Shown here piece after piece: positions 16,243-24,348 of a DNA stretch of 64,000 bases (position 1 is the stretch's first letter; each line of letters opens with the position of its first letter). Source of the DNA: JACCZH01 sp963729445 (GTDB lineage: Bacteria > Chloroflexota > Chloroflexia > Thermomicrobiales > CFX8); the NCBI GenBank assembly GCA_963729445.1, contig CAVSNU010000003.1, positions 62,001 to 126,000 on the forward strand, written 5' to 3'. The translations under genes and the position numbers were made by a program. The notes under the pieces are model-generated. The model saw nothing but the letters and a program-made list of their open reading frames with translations. It was not told the origin of the DNA and searched no databases.

Positions 16243-16713
16243 TTACGATCCAGTAGCGAACGCATGTGACGCACGGAGGAGCGCCACGACGATTGCCAGC
16301 TCGTCTTCGTCGCGTGGTCCATACACCATGACGATGTTGGCCGGCAGACCAAACTGCCCGGCAAGCGGGTGACGCTCCGCCCAACCGTTGTCGATGACGT
16401 CGTCGACGATTTCCGGAGGTAGTGTCATGTGCAGACTACCGTCGCTCGGGGGATGAATGTGGGCGAACTCCCGCTGGATCATGAACGCCTCACGGTTGGT
16501 CTGCTGGCTTGCCGGCAAGTTGAACGCACGTGCCCCGGGCACCGATATCGCGCTTGGCGACACTTCTACATCAGAGAGGGACTGTGCGATTGCAAAAACC
16601 TCTTCCTGGAGATGAGGCGGTGCGTTTTGGTCGAGTTGGGTGTGGGGGTTGGTCGGAGTCGTAGTCGGACGCGACCCCGCTCGTCGTGTCATGAGGTAGT
16701 TGTCCATTGTCAT
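16243..16713 (-). CDS. Luciferase-domain (DUF5519-type) protein
   Basis: A 156-residue protein. Its C-terminal two-thirds (FMIQREFAHIHPPSDGSLHMTLPP, then GWAERHPLAG and VMVYGPRDEDELAIV) match the small 'luciferase domain' family named for sequence resemblance and found mostly in actinobacteria and Chloroflexota. No enzymatic activity is firmly established for these proteins and none is claimed here. The N-terminal 35 residues are polar and low in complexity. It lies upstream of the FAD oxidoreductase on the same strand with a 176-base gap, so cotranscription is uncertain. Confidence 0.75.
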   Translation of the reverse strand: MTMDNYLMTRRAGSRPTTTPTNPHTQLDQNAPPHLQEEVFAIAQSLSDVEVSPSAISVPGARAFNLPASQQTNREAFMIQREFAHIHPPSDGSLHMTLPPEIVDDVIDNGWAERHPLAGQFGLPANIVMVYGPRDEDELAIVVALLRASHAFATGS

Positions 16714-16852
16714 GTACCCTTCCGCGGTCCCCTAAGCCAATGCACAGGATGATACATCCGTGAGACCGGTCGACGTCATCCCAAATGGCCGCTTCTTATC
16801 CCAATAACGGGCCGAGCCACCGACCGAGATCCCACCCCGAGAACGTCACTAC

Positions 16853-18013
16853 TTAGCGTGGTGGGCGTTGTGAGAAGCGCTCGTCGAACACGCCTTCGGC
16901 GATGCGGTTGAGCAGTTGCTCGATCGAACCGCCGGCGATCATCCAGCCTCTCGTTCGACGGACCAGGTAATTGACGGCGGCCTCGTGGTCGTAACCATAT
17001 CCGCCAAAGATCTGCAGGGCATCGTTGGCGACCTCGAAACCCGCCCGGTTGCAGGCAAGTTTGGCGAGGGCTGTCTCGGTGGCCGAGGGCAGACCGGCGT
17101 CGGCGTTGGACGCAGCGCGATAGAGCAGCAACCGTGCGCCATCCAGCTTCAGTTTCATCTCGGCAAAGCGCCACTGGAGACCCTGGAACTCCGCCAGCCG
17201 GCGGCCAAACTGCTTGCGCTCCTTTGCGTAGTTCACCGCGAGGTCGAACGCCGCCTGACCGAGCGCAAGTGAGCGGGCCGAGTTGCCCAGTCGCTCGACG
17301 TTGAAAACGGCCAGCATCTTCCGAAAACCGTTCTCGTCGACCAGGATATTCTCCGATGGAACCCGGGCTTCGTGGAAATAGAGCATCCCGTACCTGTCGC
17401 CGGACATGAAGTGGTGGCTGGAATCAATCGTGAACCCCGGCGTGTCACGCTCCACCAGCACGGCACCAGCGGTCCGCGAGCTGTCGCCGAAGTTAACCCA
17501 GACGACGAAACAGTCGGCGTACTCGGCGTTCGTCGTGAAGAGCTTCTGTCCGGTCACGACAACCGAGTTACCCTCGACACGGGCACGGCTGCGGAGATCT
17601 GTCACCGCCGAGCCGGCGTCCGGTTCCGACATCGCGATCGTGACCACCTTTTCACCGTTCAGGCAGGGAGTCAGGTAGCGCTCTTTTATCGAGGGAGAGC
17701 CCAGGTTGGCGAGTTGCTGGATCGCGCCGAAGTTAAGCGCCTGAACGCAGTCGCCGGCGATTGGAGATTCGCGCGCCATCGCCTCGATTACCAGCACCGC
17801 GTCCAGCAGCTTGCCGCCCTGTCCGCCATCAGCCTCCGGGATCGACATGCCTGCGAAGCCGTGACCCGCGAGGACCTGCAAGAATTCGCGTGGCAGGGTG
17901 GAGCGCTCGACGCCTCGCGTGTCGATCGCGGCCCCCTCGGGGAAGTGGTCCCGCGCGAGCCGGCTGGCCACCGAGACGAGATCCTTGTGAAAGGCAGAGA
18001 GTTGGAAGTCCAT
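16853..18013 (-). CDS. Acyl-CoA dehydrogenase, isovaleryl/long-chain type active site
   Basis: A 386-residue FAD enzyme that oxidises an acyl-CoA at the alpha-beta bond. Family motifs are AMSEPDAGSA near 127-136, KLFTTNAEYAD near 157, and ERKQFGRRLAEFQGLQW. The C-terminal YEGTSE glutamate used as base in medium-chain enzymes is replaced (IAGGSIEQ). A glutamate at about 240 in FNVERLGNSA sits on helix G, where isovaleryl- and long-chain-CoA dehydrogenases place their catalytic base. It is the last gene of a four-gene minus-strand cluster, 23 bases after the acyl-CoA ligase, so it likely oxidises that ligase's product. Confidence 0.9.
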   Translation of the reverse strand: MDFQLSAFHKDLVSVASRLARDHFPEGAAIDTRGVERSTLPREFLQVLAGHGFAGMSIPEADGGQGGKLLDAVLVIEAMARESPIAGDCVQALNFGAIQQLANLGSPSIKERYLTPCLNGEKVVTIAMSEPDAGSAVTDLRSRARVEGNSVVVTGQKLFTTNAEYADCFVVWVNFGDSSRTAGAVLVERDTPGFTIDSSHHFMSGDRYGMLYFHEARVPSENILVDENGFRKMLAVFNVERLGNSARSLALGQAAFDLAVNYAKERKQFGRRLAEFQGLQWRFAEMKLKLDGARLLLYRAASNADAGLPSATETALAKLACNRAGFEVANDALQIFGGYGYDHEAAVNYLVRRTRGWMIAGGSIEQLLNRIAEGVFDERFSQRPPR

Positions 18014-18036
18014 CAGTCAATTTCTTTCGCGATACG

Positions 18037-20166
18037 TTACACCCCGGCAACGTCGATCATGGCACGCAGCGCCTTCACCACCCGGTCCGGCATTGGAACA
18101 AGGGGAATTCCGGCCTCGCGGTAGCGAGCAATCGACGCCGGGGCAAGAAACTCGGCGCCAACCCGCGCTACCAGTACCGGCTTGTCTGAGCCATGCGCCG
18201 CCCGGATGACGCCCTCGGCCACGCTCAGGGCGGGAGGATCAGCGTTGGTGGTCATCAGTATCACCAGCGCGTCTATCTCGTCTCCCGCGAGCAGGACCTC
18301 GGCGGCCTGGCCGATCATTTCCGGGTTGCGGTTGATTTCAATCGTCACGTCAATCGGATTCTGGCTCGCCCCGAACGGTGGAATGATCTCGCGGATTCGC
18401 TCAACCGTCTCCGGTCGCAACAGCGGCAGATCTAGCCCGTGGCGAGCGCATTCGTCGGCGATCACACTACACGCACCGCCAGAGGCGGAAATCACCCCGA
18501 CCCGGCGGCCCTTTGGAAGGGGCTGTCGGGAGAGTGCCACGGCGGCATCGACCAGCGCCTGGAGGTTATCCACCCGCGCCACGCCGGTCGCCCGGAACGC
18601 CGCGTCATACACGCGATCGTCCCCGGCCAGTGACCCGGTATGCGACTGCACCGCCCGCTGTCCGACCTCGGAAGCCCCTGTCTTGTAGACGACGATTCGT
18701 TTCCCGAGCAAGCGGGCGCGATTTGCCGCCTCGATGAAGCTCGCCGGATCATGCAGCGTCTCCATGAAAATGGCGATCACTTTGGCGGCCGGCTGGTCCA
18801 CGAGGTATGAAAAATAGTCGCTCAGTGTCAGGTCCGCCTCGTTGCCTGATGAGACCCAGTGGCTGAATCCGATTCCGTCTGTCCAGGCACGGCTGAGAAG
18901 CGATCCACCGAGCGCACCGGACTGGGTGATGAAGGCGATGTCGCCTCTCGGCATCTGCTCAACCTCGAAAGCCATGCCAAAGGCGGCGCACATCGACAAC
19001 GCCTCGCCCGCATTCACGACACCGACGGTGTTGGGACCGCATAATCTGATGCCAGTGGAGCGCGCGGCATCGACCATCTCGCCCTGGAGGCGCAGCCCGG
19101 CTTCGCCAGCCTCACCGAATCCGGAGGCAAAGACGATGGCTGAGGGCACACCCTTGTGACCACACTCGGCGACGATGCCGGGGATGGTCACCGACGGAGT
19201 CACGATACACGCCAGGTCCGGTGTTTCCGGGAGGTCGGCCACCGATGGGTAGCTGCGGCGTCCCATGATCTCGTCTGCGCGCGGGTTCACCGGGTAGAGC
19301 CGACCGGTATAACCGTGCTTGAGCAGGTAATGGAACAGCCGTCCACCAGGCTTGGCACGATCCTCCGACGCTCCAATGATCGCGATACTTCCCGGCGCGA
19401 GCAGGCGATCCACGCCGGTTGAGGAATCAGCCTCCCGGCGTTCAGGTTGCTTAAGTGGCCGATCGGCAATCATGATCCTGGCGTCGACCGCGAACAGGCC
19501 GTCTTCGCCGGCAATTACCGGGTTCAGGTCAAGCTCGACCAGATCGTCTCGCTCGCAGGCGAGCCGGCCAACACGAACGAGCAGGTCGGCCAACGCTTCT
19601 CGATCTACCGGGGGCTGACCCCGGAAGCCCGCCAGAATCGCTGCTCCCTTCAATTCCGAGAGCATCGTCCGCGCCTCATCGTGCGAAACCGGCGCGAGTC
19701 GCAGCGAGACGTCCCGTAGCGCCTCCACCCAGATACCGCCTAGCCCGACCAGCACGACCGGACCGAACGCAGGGTCACGACGGCAGCCAACGATCAGCTC
19801 CGTGCCCGGGATCGCCTGCTCCTGCACGAGAAATCCCGTCAGCTCGGGGATGCGGTCGAGCATGTCAACGACCGCCTGTTCGAGGTCGTCCGCGTCGCGG
19901 AGGCCGACCCGCACGCCCCCAACGTCGCTCTTGTGCACGAGCGACGGGCCAATGGCTTTGAGAACCATAGGCCAGGTGAAATCGGTGGCGGCGAGTGCGA
20001 CCGCACGTGGATCGCGTGACTCGACCGCTCGTTGGGGTGGAGTCGGGATATTGTATTGATCCAGAAGCGCCAGCGCCTGTTCGGGGCCAAGCAGCGTCGA
20101 TGCCGGTGTGGCGTCTGTCTCACCGGTCAAGCTGGCATCTCCTGTTCCTGAGGCAATATTGTTCAC
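18037..20166 (-). CDS. ADP-forming acyl-CoA ligase, fused subunits
   Basis: A 709-residue NDP-forming acyl-CoA synthetase. The ATP-grasp (beta-type) domain comes first, roughly residues 15-230, with MVLKAIGPSLVHKSDVGGV. The CoA-binding Rossmann domain follows (APGSIAIIGASEDRAKPGG), then succinyl-CoA-ligase-like domains with the phosphohistidine motif QSHTGSLAG. Fused proteins often put the CoA-binding half first, so the order here is beta-alpha. The reaction is acid + ATP + CoA to acyl-CoA + ADP + phosphate, or the reverse for ATP gain. Start GTG 20166 has only a weak ribosome site. Flanked by MmgE/PrpD and the acyl-CoA dehydrogenase. Confidence 0.9.
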   Translation of the reverse strand: MNNIASGTGDASLTGETDATPASTLLGPEQALALLDQYNIPTPPQRAVESRDPRAVALAATDFTWPMVLKAIGPSLVHKSDVGGVRVGLRDADDLEQAVVDMLDRIPELTGFLVQEQAIPGTELIVGCRRDPAFGPVVLVGLGGIWVEALRDVSLRLAPVSHDEARTMLSELKGAAILAGFRGQPPVDREALADLLVRVGRLACERDDLVELDLNPVIAGEDGLFAVDARIMIADRPLKQPERREADSSTGVDRLLAPGSIAIIGASEDRAKPGGRLFHYLLKHGYTGRLYPVNPRADEIMGRRSYPSVADLPETPDLACIVTPSVTIPGIVAECGHKGVPSAIVFASGFGEAGEAGLRLQGEMVDAARSTGIRLCGPNTVGVVNAGEALSMCAAFGMAFEVEQMPRGDIAFITQSGALGGSLLSRAWTDGIGFSHWVSSGNEADLTLSDYFSYLVDQPAAKVIAIFMETLHDPASFIEAANRARLLGKRIVVYKTGASEVGQRAVQSHTGSLAGDDRVYDAAFRATGVARVDNLQALVDAAVALSRQPLPKGRRVGVISASGGACSVIADECARHGLDLPLLRPETVERIREIIPPFGASQNPIDVTIEINRNPEMIGQAAEVLLAGDEIDALVILMTTNADPPALSVAEGVIRAAHGSDKPVLVARVGAEFLAPASIARYREAGIPLVPMPDRVVKALRAMIDVAGV

Positions 20167-20198
20167 TCAAGGAATCTTCACAGACAGTTTTCAGCCTG

Positions 20199-21584
20199 TC
20201 AACAGCACGAATGGGCCAGCGCCGACGGGTGGCGAATTGCGTTCAGGACAGATGAGACGGGCCGGTCTACCCACCCGAAGACGGCCTCGATGATGGGCTC
20301 GGCAGCATCCGGCTTTCCAGCGAAGGCGAAACAATCCCTCACCTTGTCACAGAGCTGGGCGTCCGTCAGCGGCAACTCAACGCCGCCTCGCAGCTGGTCT
20401 ACACGCTTGTGCAGGGCGCGTCCGTCAAGCAGGTTGAGCTCGATCGACGCCCAGCGCGGCATGGCCGGCCCGTTCGCCTCAACCGCGTGCACCTTGGGAA
20501 AGAACGCCTGGAGACGTGGCCGCAAAACCTTGGCATCCTCGAAACTGGAGAGCACAACCTCGCCGTCCTCGATGGCGGCTGCCACGGCGTACTCCATGCT
20601 GAACTTGGCTTCGAGGCCGGTCTGCGGCCGGTGGTGCAGCAGTGGTTTCAGACCGTGGTAATTCGTCTCGATCGCGGCACCGGAAACGTCCGCAAGCGAG
20701 AAGCCATGCTCGGCACGCAGATCCAGAAGCCCGTCGATAACCCTATGTGTCGCGTAGCACAGAGGGTACTTCTTGACGTCGGCGCCACACACTTCAAGTT
20801 CGAACGGCTCCGTGCCCAACTGGTCGATACTGGCCCGAGTATCCTCGTTTTGCGCATAGAGTTTCAGATATCCGGATGTACCATCGATTGCGGATGGCGA
20901 CGCCGTGAATCCCAGCCGCGCCAGGGCAAGTGCCCGTGCCGACACCGCACCACAATGCCCGGCCTGGAACGACTTGGTCATCGTGCCGAAGTTCTCGCGA
21001 GTGCCGGATGCCTGAGCAACTGCCAGCCCTAGCGCGTTGACCGTCTGTTCAGCGCTCAGGCCAAGCAGATGCGCGCCGGCGGCAGTCGCCCCGAGCACTC
21101 CGACCGACGAGGTTGAGTGCCAGCCCTTCGCGTAGTGCTCACTCACCATTGGTAATGCCAGCTTGCAGGCCACTTCGAAACCCACCACATAGGCTGCGCT
21201 GAGCTGACGGCCGGTCGCGCCGGTCACCTCGGCCAGCGCGACGAGCAGCGGTAACAACGCAACGCTCATGTGTGCCCGTAATGGAGACGTCAGGTCGTCG
21301 TAGTCGAGCACGTGGCCCATCGTGCCGTTGACCAGCGCGGCGCTCTCGATCGGCAACCGCTCGCCAGTCGCCCAGACGGAGCCCGCCCACTCTCCCGCCT
21401 GGCCTTGCTGCCGGGCGTAGTCAAGAACAAGCTGTGACGCCGGCTCTCTCTGGCCGGCGATCGCAACAGCATACGTGTCCAGAAATGCACGCGCGACCGC
21501 GTGTATCCGCTCGTCCGAGAGGGAATCTCCATCGAATCCCGATACAAATTCCGCGATCCGCTGGCTCGCTGTCTGGTTACTCAC
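20199..21584 (-). CDS. MmgE/PrpD family protein
   Basis: About 461 residues. The family includes 2-methylcitrate dehydratase PrpD, cis-aconitate decarboxylase and various isomerases of di- and tricarboxylic acids. Recognisable segments are NGTMGHVLDYDD near residue 85, GYVVGFEV-like AAYVVGFEVACKL, and KWSLEYAV-like KFSMEYAVAAA. GTG 21584 is chosen because GAGGAG lies seven bases upstream; an ATG at 21626 would add 14 residues lacking this site. No methylcitrate synthase or lyase is adjacent, so a classic methylcitrate cycle is not supported. The neighbours suggest hydration or dehydration of a branched acid. Confidence 0.88.
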   Translation of the reverse strand: MSNQTASQRIAEFVSGFDGDSLSDERIHAVARAFLDTYAVAIAGQREPASQLVLDYARQQGQAGEWAGSVWATGERLPIESAALVNGTMGHVLDYDDLTSPLRAHMSVALLPLLVALAEVTGATGRQLSAAYVVGFEVACKLALPMVSEHYAKGWHSTSSVGVLGATAAGAHLLGLSAEQTVNALGLAVAQASGTRENFGTMTKSFQAGHCGAVSARALALARLGFTASPSAIDGTSGYLKLYAQNEDTRASIDQLGTEPFELEVCGADVKKYPLCYATHRVIDGLLDLRAEHGFSLADVSGAAIETNYHGLKPLLHHRPQTGLEAKFSMEYAVAAAIEDGEVVLSSFEDAKVLRPRLQAFFPKVHAVEANGPAMPRWASIELNLLDGRALHKRVDQLRGGVELPLTDAQLCDKVRDCFAFAGKPDAAEPIIEAVFGWVDRPVSSVLNAIRHPSALAHSCC

Positions 21585-21678
21585 TCCGGGACTCCTCGTT
21601 GATTGCATCGCTGTAGCGAAGGGCATTTCCCCTTGAAACGAGCGACGTGCTGCGACGCCCGTACAAGGATTTCCGCCG

Positions 21679-22134
21679 TTACCCCGTGCAACGGCGACGA
21701 ATCATCAGCGTCATCGAGCCGGTCTGGACCACCTCGTCGCGCTGGTTGAGAACCTCATAGCTTCGAACGAGGATGCCCCGGTCGGCCTTCGACGTTTTAC
21801 GCTTGTCCGCGATGACCATCCGAACGTGGATCGTGTCGCCAACGAAGACCGGCGCCACGAAACGCCACTCGTCAATACCAAGCATTGCGATGATGGTTCC
21901 ATCGAAAATCCCCAGTCGCGCCGTCAGCCCGGTGACGATTGACAGAATCAGCAGCCCGTAGACAACAGGCTGGCCGTATGGACTGTCCGCCGCATATACG
22001 TGGTCGGTATGTATCGGGTTGAAGTCTCCAGACATCCCGGCGAACTGCACGAGATCCGTCTCGGTAATCGTCCGTCGAGGCGTGACAAATGCGTCGCCGA
22101 TCTCGAACTCTTCAAAGTACTTGCCAGGTCCCAC
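21679..22134 (-). CDS. MaoC-like hydratase/dehydratase
   Basis: A 151-residue hot-dog fold protein. SGDFNPIHTDHVYAADSPYGQPVVYG contains the catalytic Asp and His of MaoC enoyl-CoA hydratases, within the hydratase-2 motif. These act on 2-enoyl-CoA or mesaconyl-type CoA esters. Start GTG 22134 has GGGAG six bases before it. It is the first gene of the minus-strand acyl-CoA cluster, 94 bases before MmgE/PrpD. Confidence 0.9.
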   Translation of the reverse strand: MGPGKYFEEFEIGDAFVTPRRTITETDLVQFAGMSGDFNPIHTDHVYAADSPYGQPVVYGLLILSIVTGLTARLGIFDGTIIAMLGIDEWRFVAPVFVGDTIHVRMVIADKRKTSKADRGILVRSYEVLNQRDEVVQTGSMTLMIRRRCTG

Positions 22135-22493
22135 TCAATGCTCCCGACCGTAGCGCGTTATGAATCGAGCCTCGCTCCGTGATCCCGAGACTATAGAAAT
22201 CTACCGTCGACAACGCAACCCCTGACCATGTTCATCTACGCTGTCAGTGTCACCAAACCAGTATTTCAATCAGCCTCGTCGTGCGACGATGAACCCAGCT
22301 CAGTCAATTCAAACTGTGACCACGTCGCGCCGCTATCCGCGCTGATGGTTGAGTGCCTGGAGCTCCAATTAGTCGTGTAGCTCTCATGCCTGGACAAGGG
22401 CAATGACAATCACTATTATCGTTAGGCGAGATGGAAATGGAGCCTGAATTGCCGGTGCTGGCAGCGTTGCGAGCAGGGCCGGAGGGGGCCGCG
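22135..22493. other. Divergent intergenic region with one promoter
   Basis: This space separates the MaoC gene (minus) from the methyltransferase gene (plus). A good sigma-70-type promoter for the latter is listed separately. An in-frame ATG at 22431 could start the methyltransferase, but the sequence before 22494 looks non-coding. Nothing else is recognised. Confidence 0.5.
22391..22419 (+). promoter_or_regulatory. Promoter of the methyltransferase gene
   Basis: TGGACA (22391-22396), a 17-base spacer, then TATTAT (22414-22419): five of six matches in each box with ideal spacing. Transcription should start near 22426, leaving a leader of about 68 bases to ATG 22494. Confidence 0.65.
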
Positions 22494-23279
22494 ATGAGCA
22501 TGTGGGCGATTGGGTCCGCGTATGAGCCGTACGTCGGCCGTTGGAGCCGACTCGTTGCTCGCGAATTCCTGTCGTGGTTGGATGTGCCGTCGGAGAGCCG
22601 CTGGCTGGATGTGGGGTGCGGCACGGGGGCGTTGATCTCCACCATCCTCGCCGTTGCCCGGCCAACGAGCGCAACCGGGATCGACGCATCGGTAGGGTAC
22701 GCGGCATACGCCCGGGAGCAGATCCGCGACGTCCGCGCCGAGTTTTGCCATGGTGATGCACAGGCACTTCCCTTTCGGGATGGGAGCTTTGACGCGACCG
22801 TTTCGGGGCTGATGCTGAACTTTCTATCGCAGCCGAGTCGTGGGCTGGCCGAGATGGCCAGGGTGACGCGGCCTGGCGGCGTCGTGGCCTTGTACGTCTG
22901 GGACTACGCCGGCGAGATGCAGCTGATGAACCATTTCTGGGACGCCGCCGCGGCGCTCGATCCTGTCGCCGGAGAGTTGGACGAGGGCCGGCGGTTCCCA
23001 ATCTGCCGGCCGGAAGCACTGGTACGGCTATTCACCGAAGCAGGAATGACGGACGTGAAGGTGCGGGCTATTGACGTCCCGACCATCTTCCGCGACTTCG
23101 ACGATTATTGGTCGCCGTTCCTCGGCGGGCAAGGGTCCGCGCCCAGTTACGCGATGTCGCTGAGTGAGGAGCATCGCGCCGACCTCCGAGAGCACATCCG
23201 GGCGAGGCTGCCGAGCTCTGAGGACGACTCGATCCGGCTCATCGCCCGCGCCTGGACAGCGCGTGGCCGCGCCGCCTAG
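22494..23279 (+). CDS. Class I SAM-dependent methyltransferase
   Basis: About 261 residues, Methyltransf_11-like. WLDVGCGTGALISTIL is SAM motif I, FCHGDAQALPFRDGSFDATVSGLML covers motifs II-III, and ARVTRPGGVVALYVWD motif IV/V. The opening MWAIGSAYEPYVGRWSRLVAREFL is typical of a group of SAM methyltransferases of unknown substrate. ATG 22494 is preferred over ATG 22431 because GGAGGGGG lies seven bases upstream. Single gene; substrate unknown. Confidence 0.87.
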   Translation: MSMWAIGSAYEPYVGRWSRLVAREFLSWLDVPSESRWLDVGCGTGALISTILAVARPTSATGIDASVGYAAYAREQIRDVRAEFCHGDAQALPFRDGSFDATVSGLMLNFLSQPSRGLAEMARVTRPGGVVALYVWDYAGEMQLMNHFWDAAAALDPVAGELDEGRRFPICRPEALVRLFTEAGMTDVKVRAIDVPTIFRDFDDYWSPFLGGQGSAPSYAMSLSEEHRADLREHIRARLPSSEDDSIRLIARAWTARGRAA

Positions 23280-23371
23280 CGCTGAACAGGATCCTCCAGG
23301 CTTCAACCCCTGAAGACGGTTCACCGGCAAGCGTCCATCAGGCGAGCGAGCCGCCTGCGCTGCCCCCTCTG

Positions 23372-23788
23372 TTACCTTGCCGCATTTGATTTTCCGCCCT
23401 TCGCCGCAACCGGAAGCGCATCGTTTGCTGGCGATAGGTGGCGCGCGCGTTTCCGGTACTCACTCTTTAGCTCGTCCAACTCGTCATCGGTAGCCTCTTC
23501 GATGTCGATCAACGTGTCGTTCGCATCCCGCATGGCCCGGATCAGTTCGTCGAGCTTGAGTTGCACCGCCTTCGAGTCACGGTTCTGGGTGTTCTGGATG
23601 AGGAAGACCATCAAGAACGTCAGCACGGTGGTGCCGGTGTTGATGACGAGTTGCCAGGTATCCGAGAAGCCGAAGAAGGGGCCGGACACGGCCCAGACGA
23701 TGCAGGCGAGCGTCGCGAGGATGAACGCCCAGTAATGGCCCATCCAGTAAGCGCTTTTGGACGCGATGCGAGAAAACAGCACTCTCAT
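23372..23788 (-). CDS. Low-affinity iron permease family protein
   Basis: A 138-residue membrane protein with two TM helices (about 19-39 and 46-64). Between them lies GFSDTWQLVINTGTTVLTFLMVFLIQNTQNRDS, the hallmark of the low-affinity iron permease family (related to yeast Fet4). This is followed by KLDELIRAMRDANDTLIDIEE, also conserved in bacterial members. The bacterial proteins are rarely characterised, and iron transport is inferred from the family name only. The C-terminal 45 residues are polar. Confidence 0.85.
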   Translation of the reverse strand: MRVLFSRIASKSAYWMGHYWAFILATLACIVWAVSGPFFGFSDTWQLVINTGTTVLTFLMVFLIQNTQNRDSKAVQLKLDELIRAMRDANDTLIDIEEATDDELDELKSEYRKRARHLSPANDALPVAAKGGKSNAAR

Positions 23789-24234
23789 GTGTTTGCCTGG
23801 CCCCCATTCGCTTCATACAGCTCTGAGGCCATCTTACGCGAACAGGCGGTTTTGTGACCATACTAGGCGCAAAATAGCAGCCACACGCAGTTTTCGCTAC
23901 GCGTGCAAAATTTATTTGATCGGACATGGTATCCAGCCATGTTCAGCATGGAAGCAAACGACGTACCCCACCAGCTTGTTGCTTATGGTGGGCAAGCGCT
24001 CAATCAGAGACGAGAGGGGTCTCGAGGCAGGCGCTCGCCTGAGTGGCCGCTTTCCTCGGGGACGTGTCGTCAGCGTGGCCGCTGGCCAATCAACCCGAAC
24101 GGCATGATCTGGCGCGACTGCTGTTTGCAGAGATCGCCATAAATGACAATCGGGTTGAGACGGTTACGCCTCAACCCGAGTTCGCGCCCTTCTTTGTTCT
24201 TGACTGTCAAGAACGGGCGTATATGTCTAAGGAG
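23789..24234. other. Intergenic region with two hairpins downstream of tRNA-Asp
   Basis: No convincing gene. Two perfect inverted repeats lie here: CGGGTTGAG (24151-24159) with CTCAACCCG (24170-24178), and GTTCTTGA (24196-24203) with TCAAGAAC (24207-24214), the latter also enclosed by CGCCC/GGGCG. Both lie just downstream of the tRNA on the minus strand and may help its 3' processing or termination, though neither has a T-run. Confidence 0.45.
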
Positions 24235-24308
24235 CGGAAGCGACGGGATTCGAACCCGCGATCTCAGCCTTGACAGGGCTGCATGTTAGGCCACTACACC
24301 ACGCCTCC
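24235..24308 (-). tRNA. tRNA-Asp (anticodon GTC)
   Basis: Read on the minus strand the cloverleaf is complete. The acceptor stem GGAGGCG pairs with CGCTTCC (one G-U), the D-arm contains GTAGTGGCCTAAC, and the anticodon stem CAGCC/GGCTG encloses loop CTGTCAA with anticodon GTC. The T-arm is CGCGGGTTCGAATCCCG. The discriminator is G, as expected for tRNA-Asp. CCA is not encoded. Confidence 0.95.
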
Positions 24309-24318
24309 AACGTCGACA

Positions 24319-24348
24319 AAGATACCATGTATTCATGTCGGTCGTCAA
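24319..24348 (-). promoter_or_regulatory. Promoter of tRNA-Asp
   Basis: On the minus strand TTGACG (24348-24343), an 18-base spacer, then TATCTT (24324-24319), preceded by TG as an extended -10. Transcription would begin about 24312, just before the tRNA 5' end. The -35 box overlaps the last codons of the flippase gene. Confidence 0.65.

Noticed and set aside
16067..16384. N-terminal extension of the FAD oxidoreductase by about 100 codons
   Set aside because: The extension is Arg/His-rich and non-conserved; GTG 16066 has a good ribosome site and gives the usual Rossmann start.
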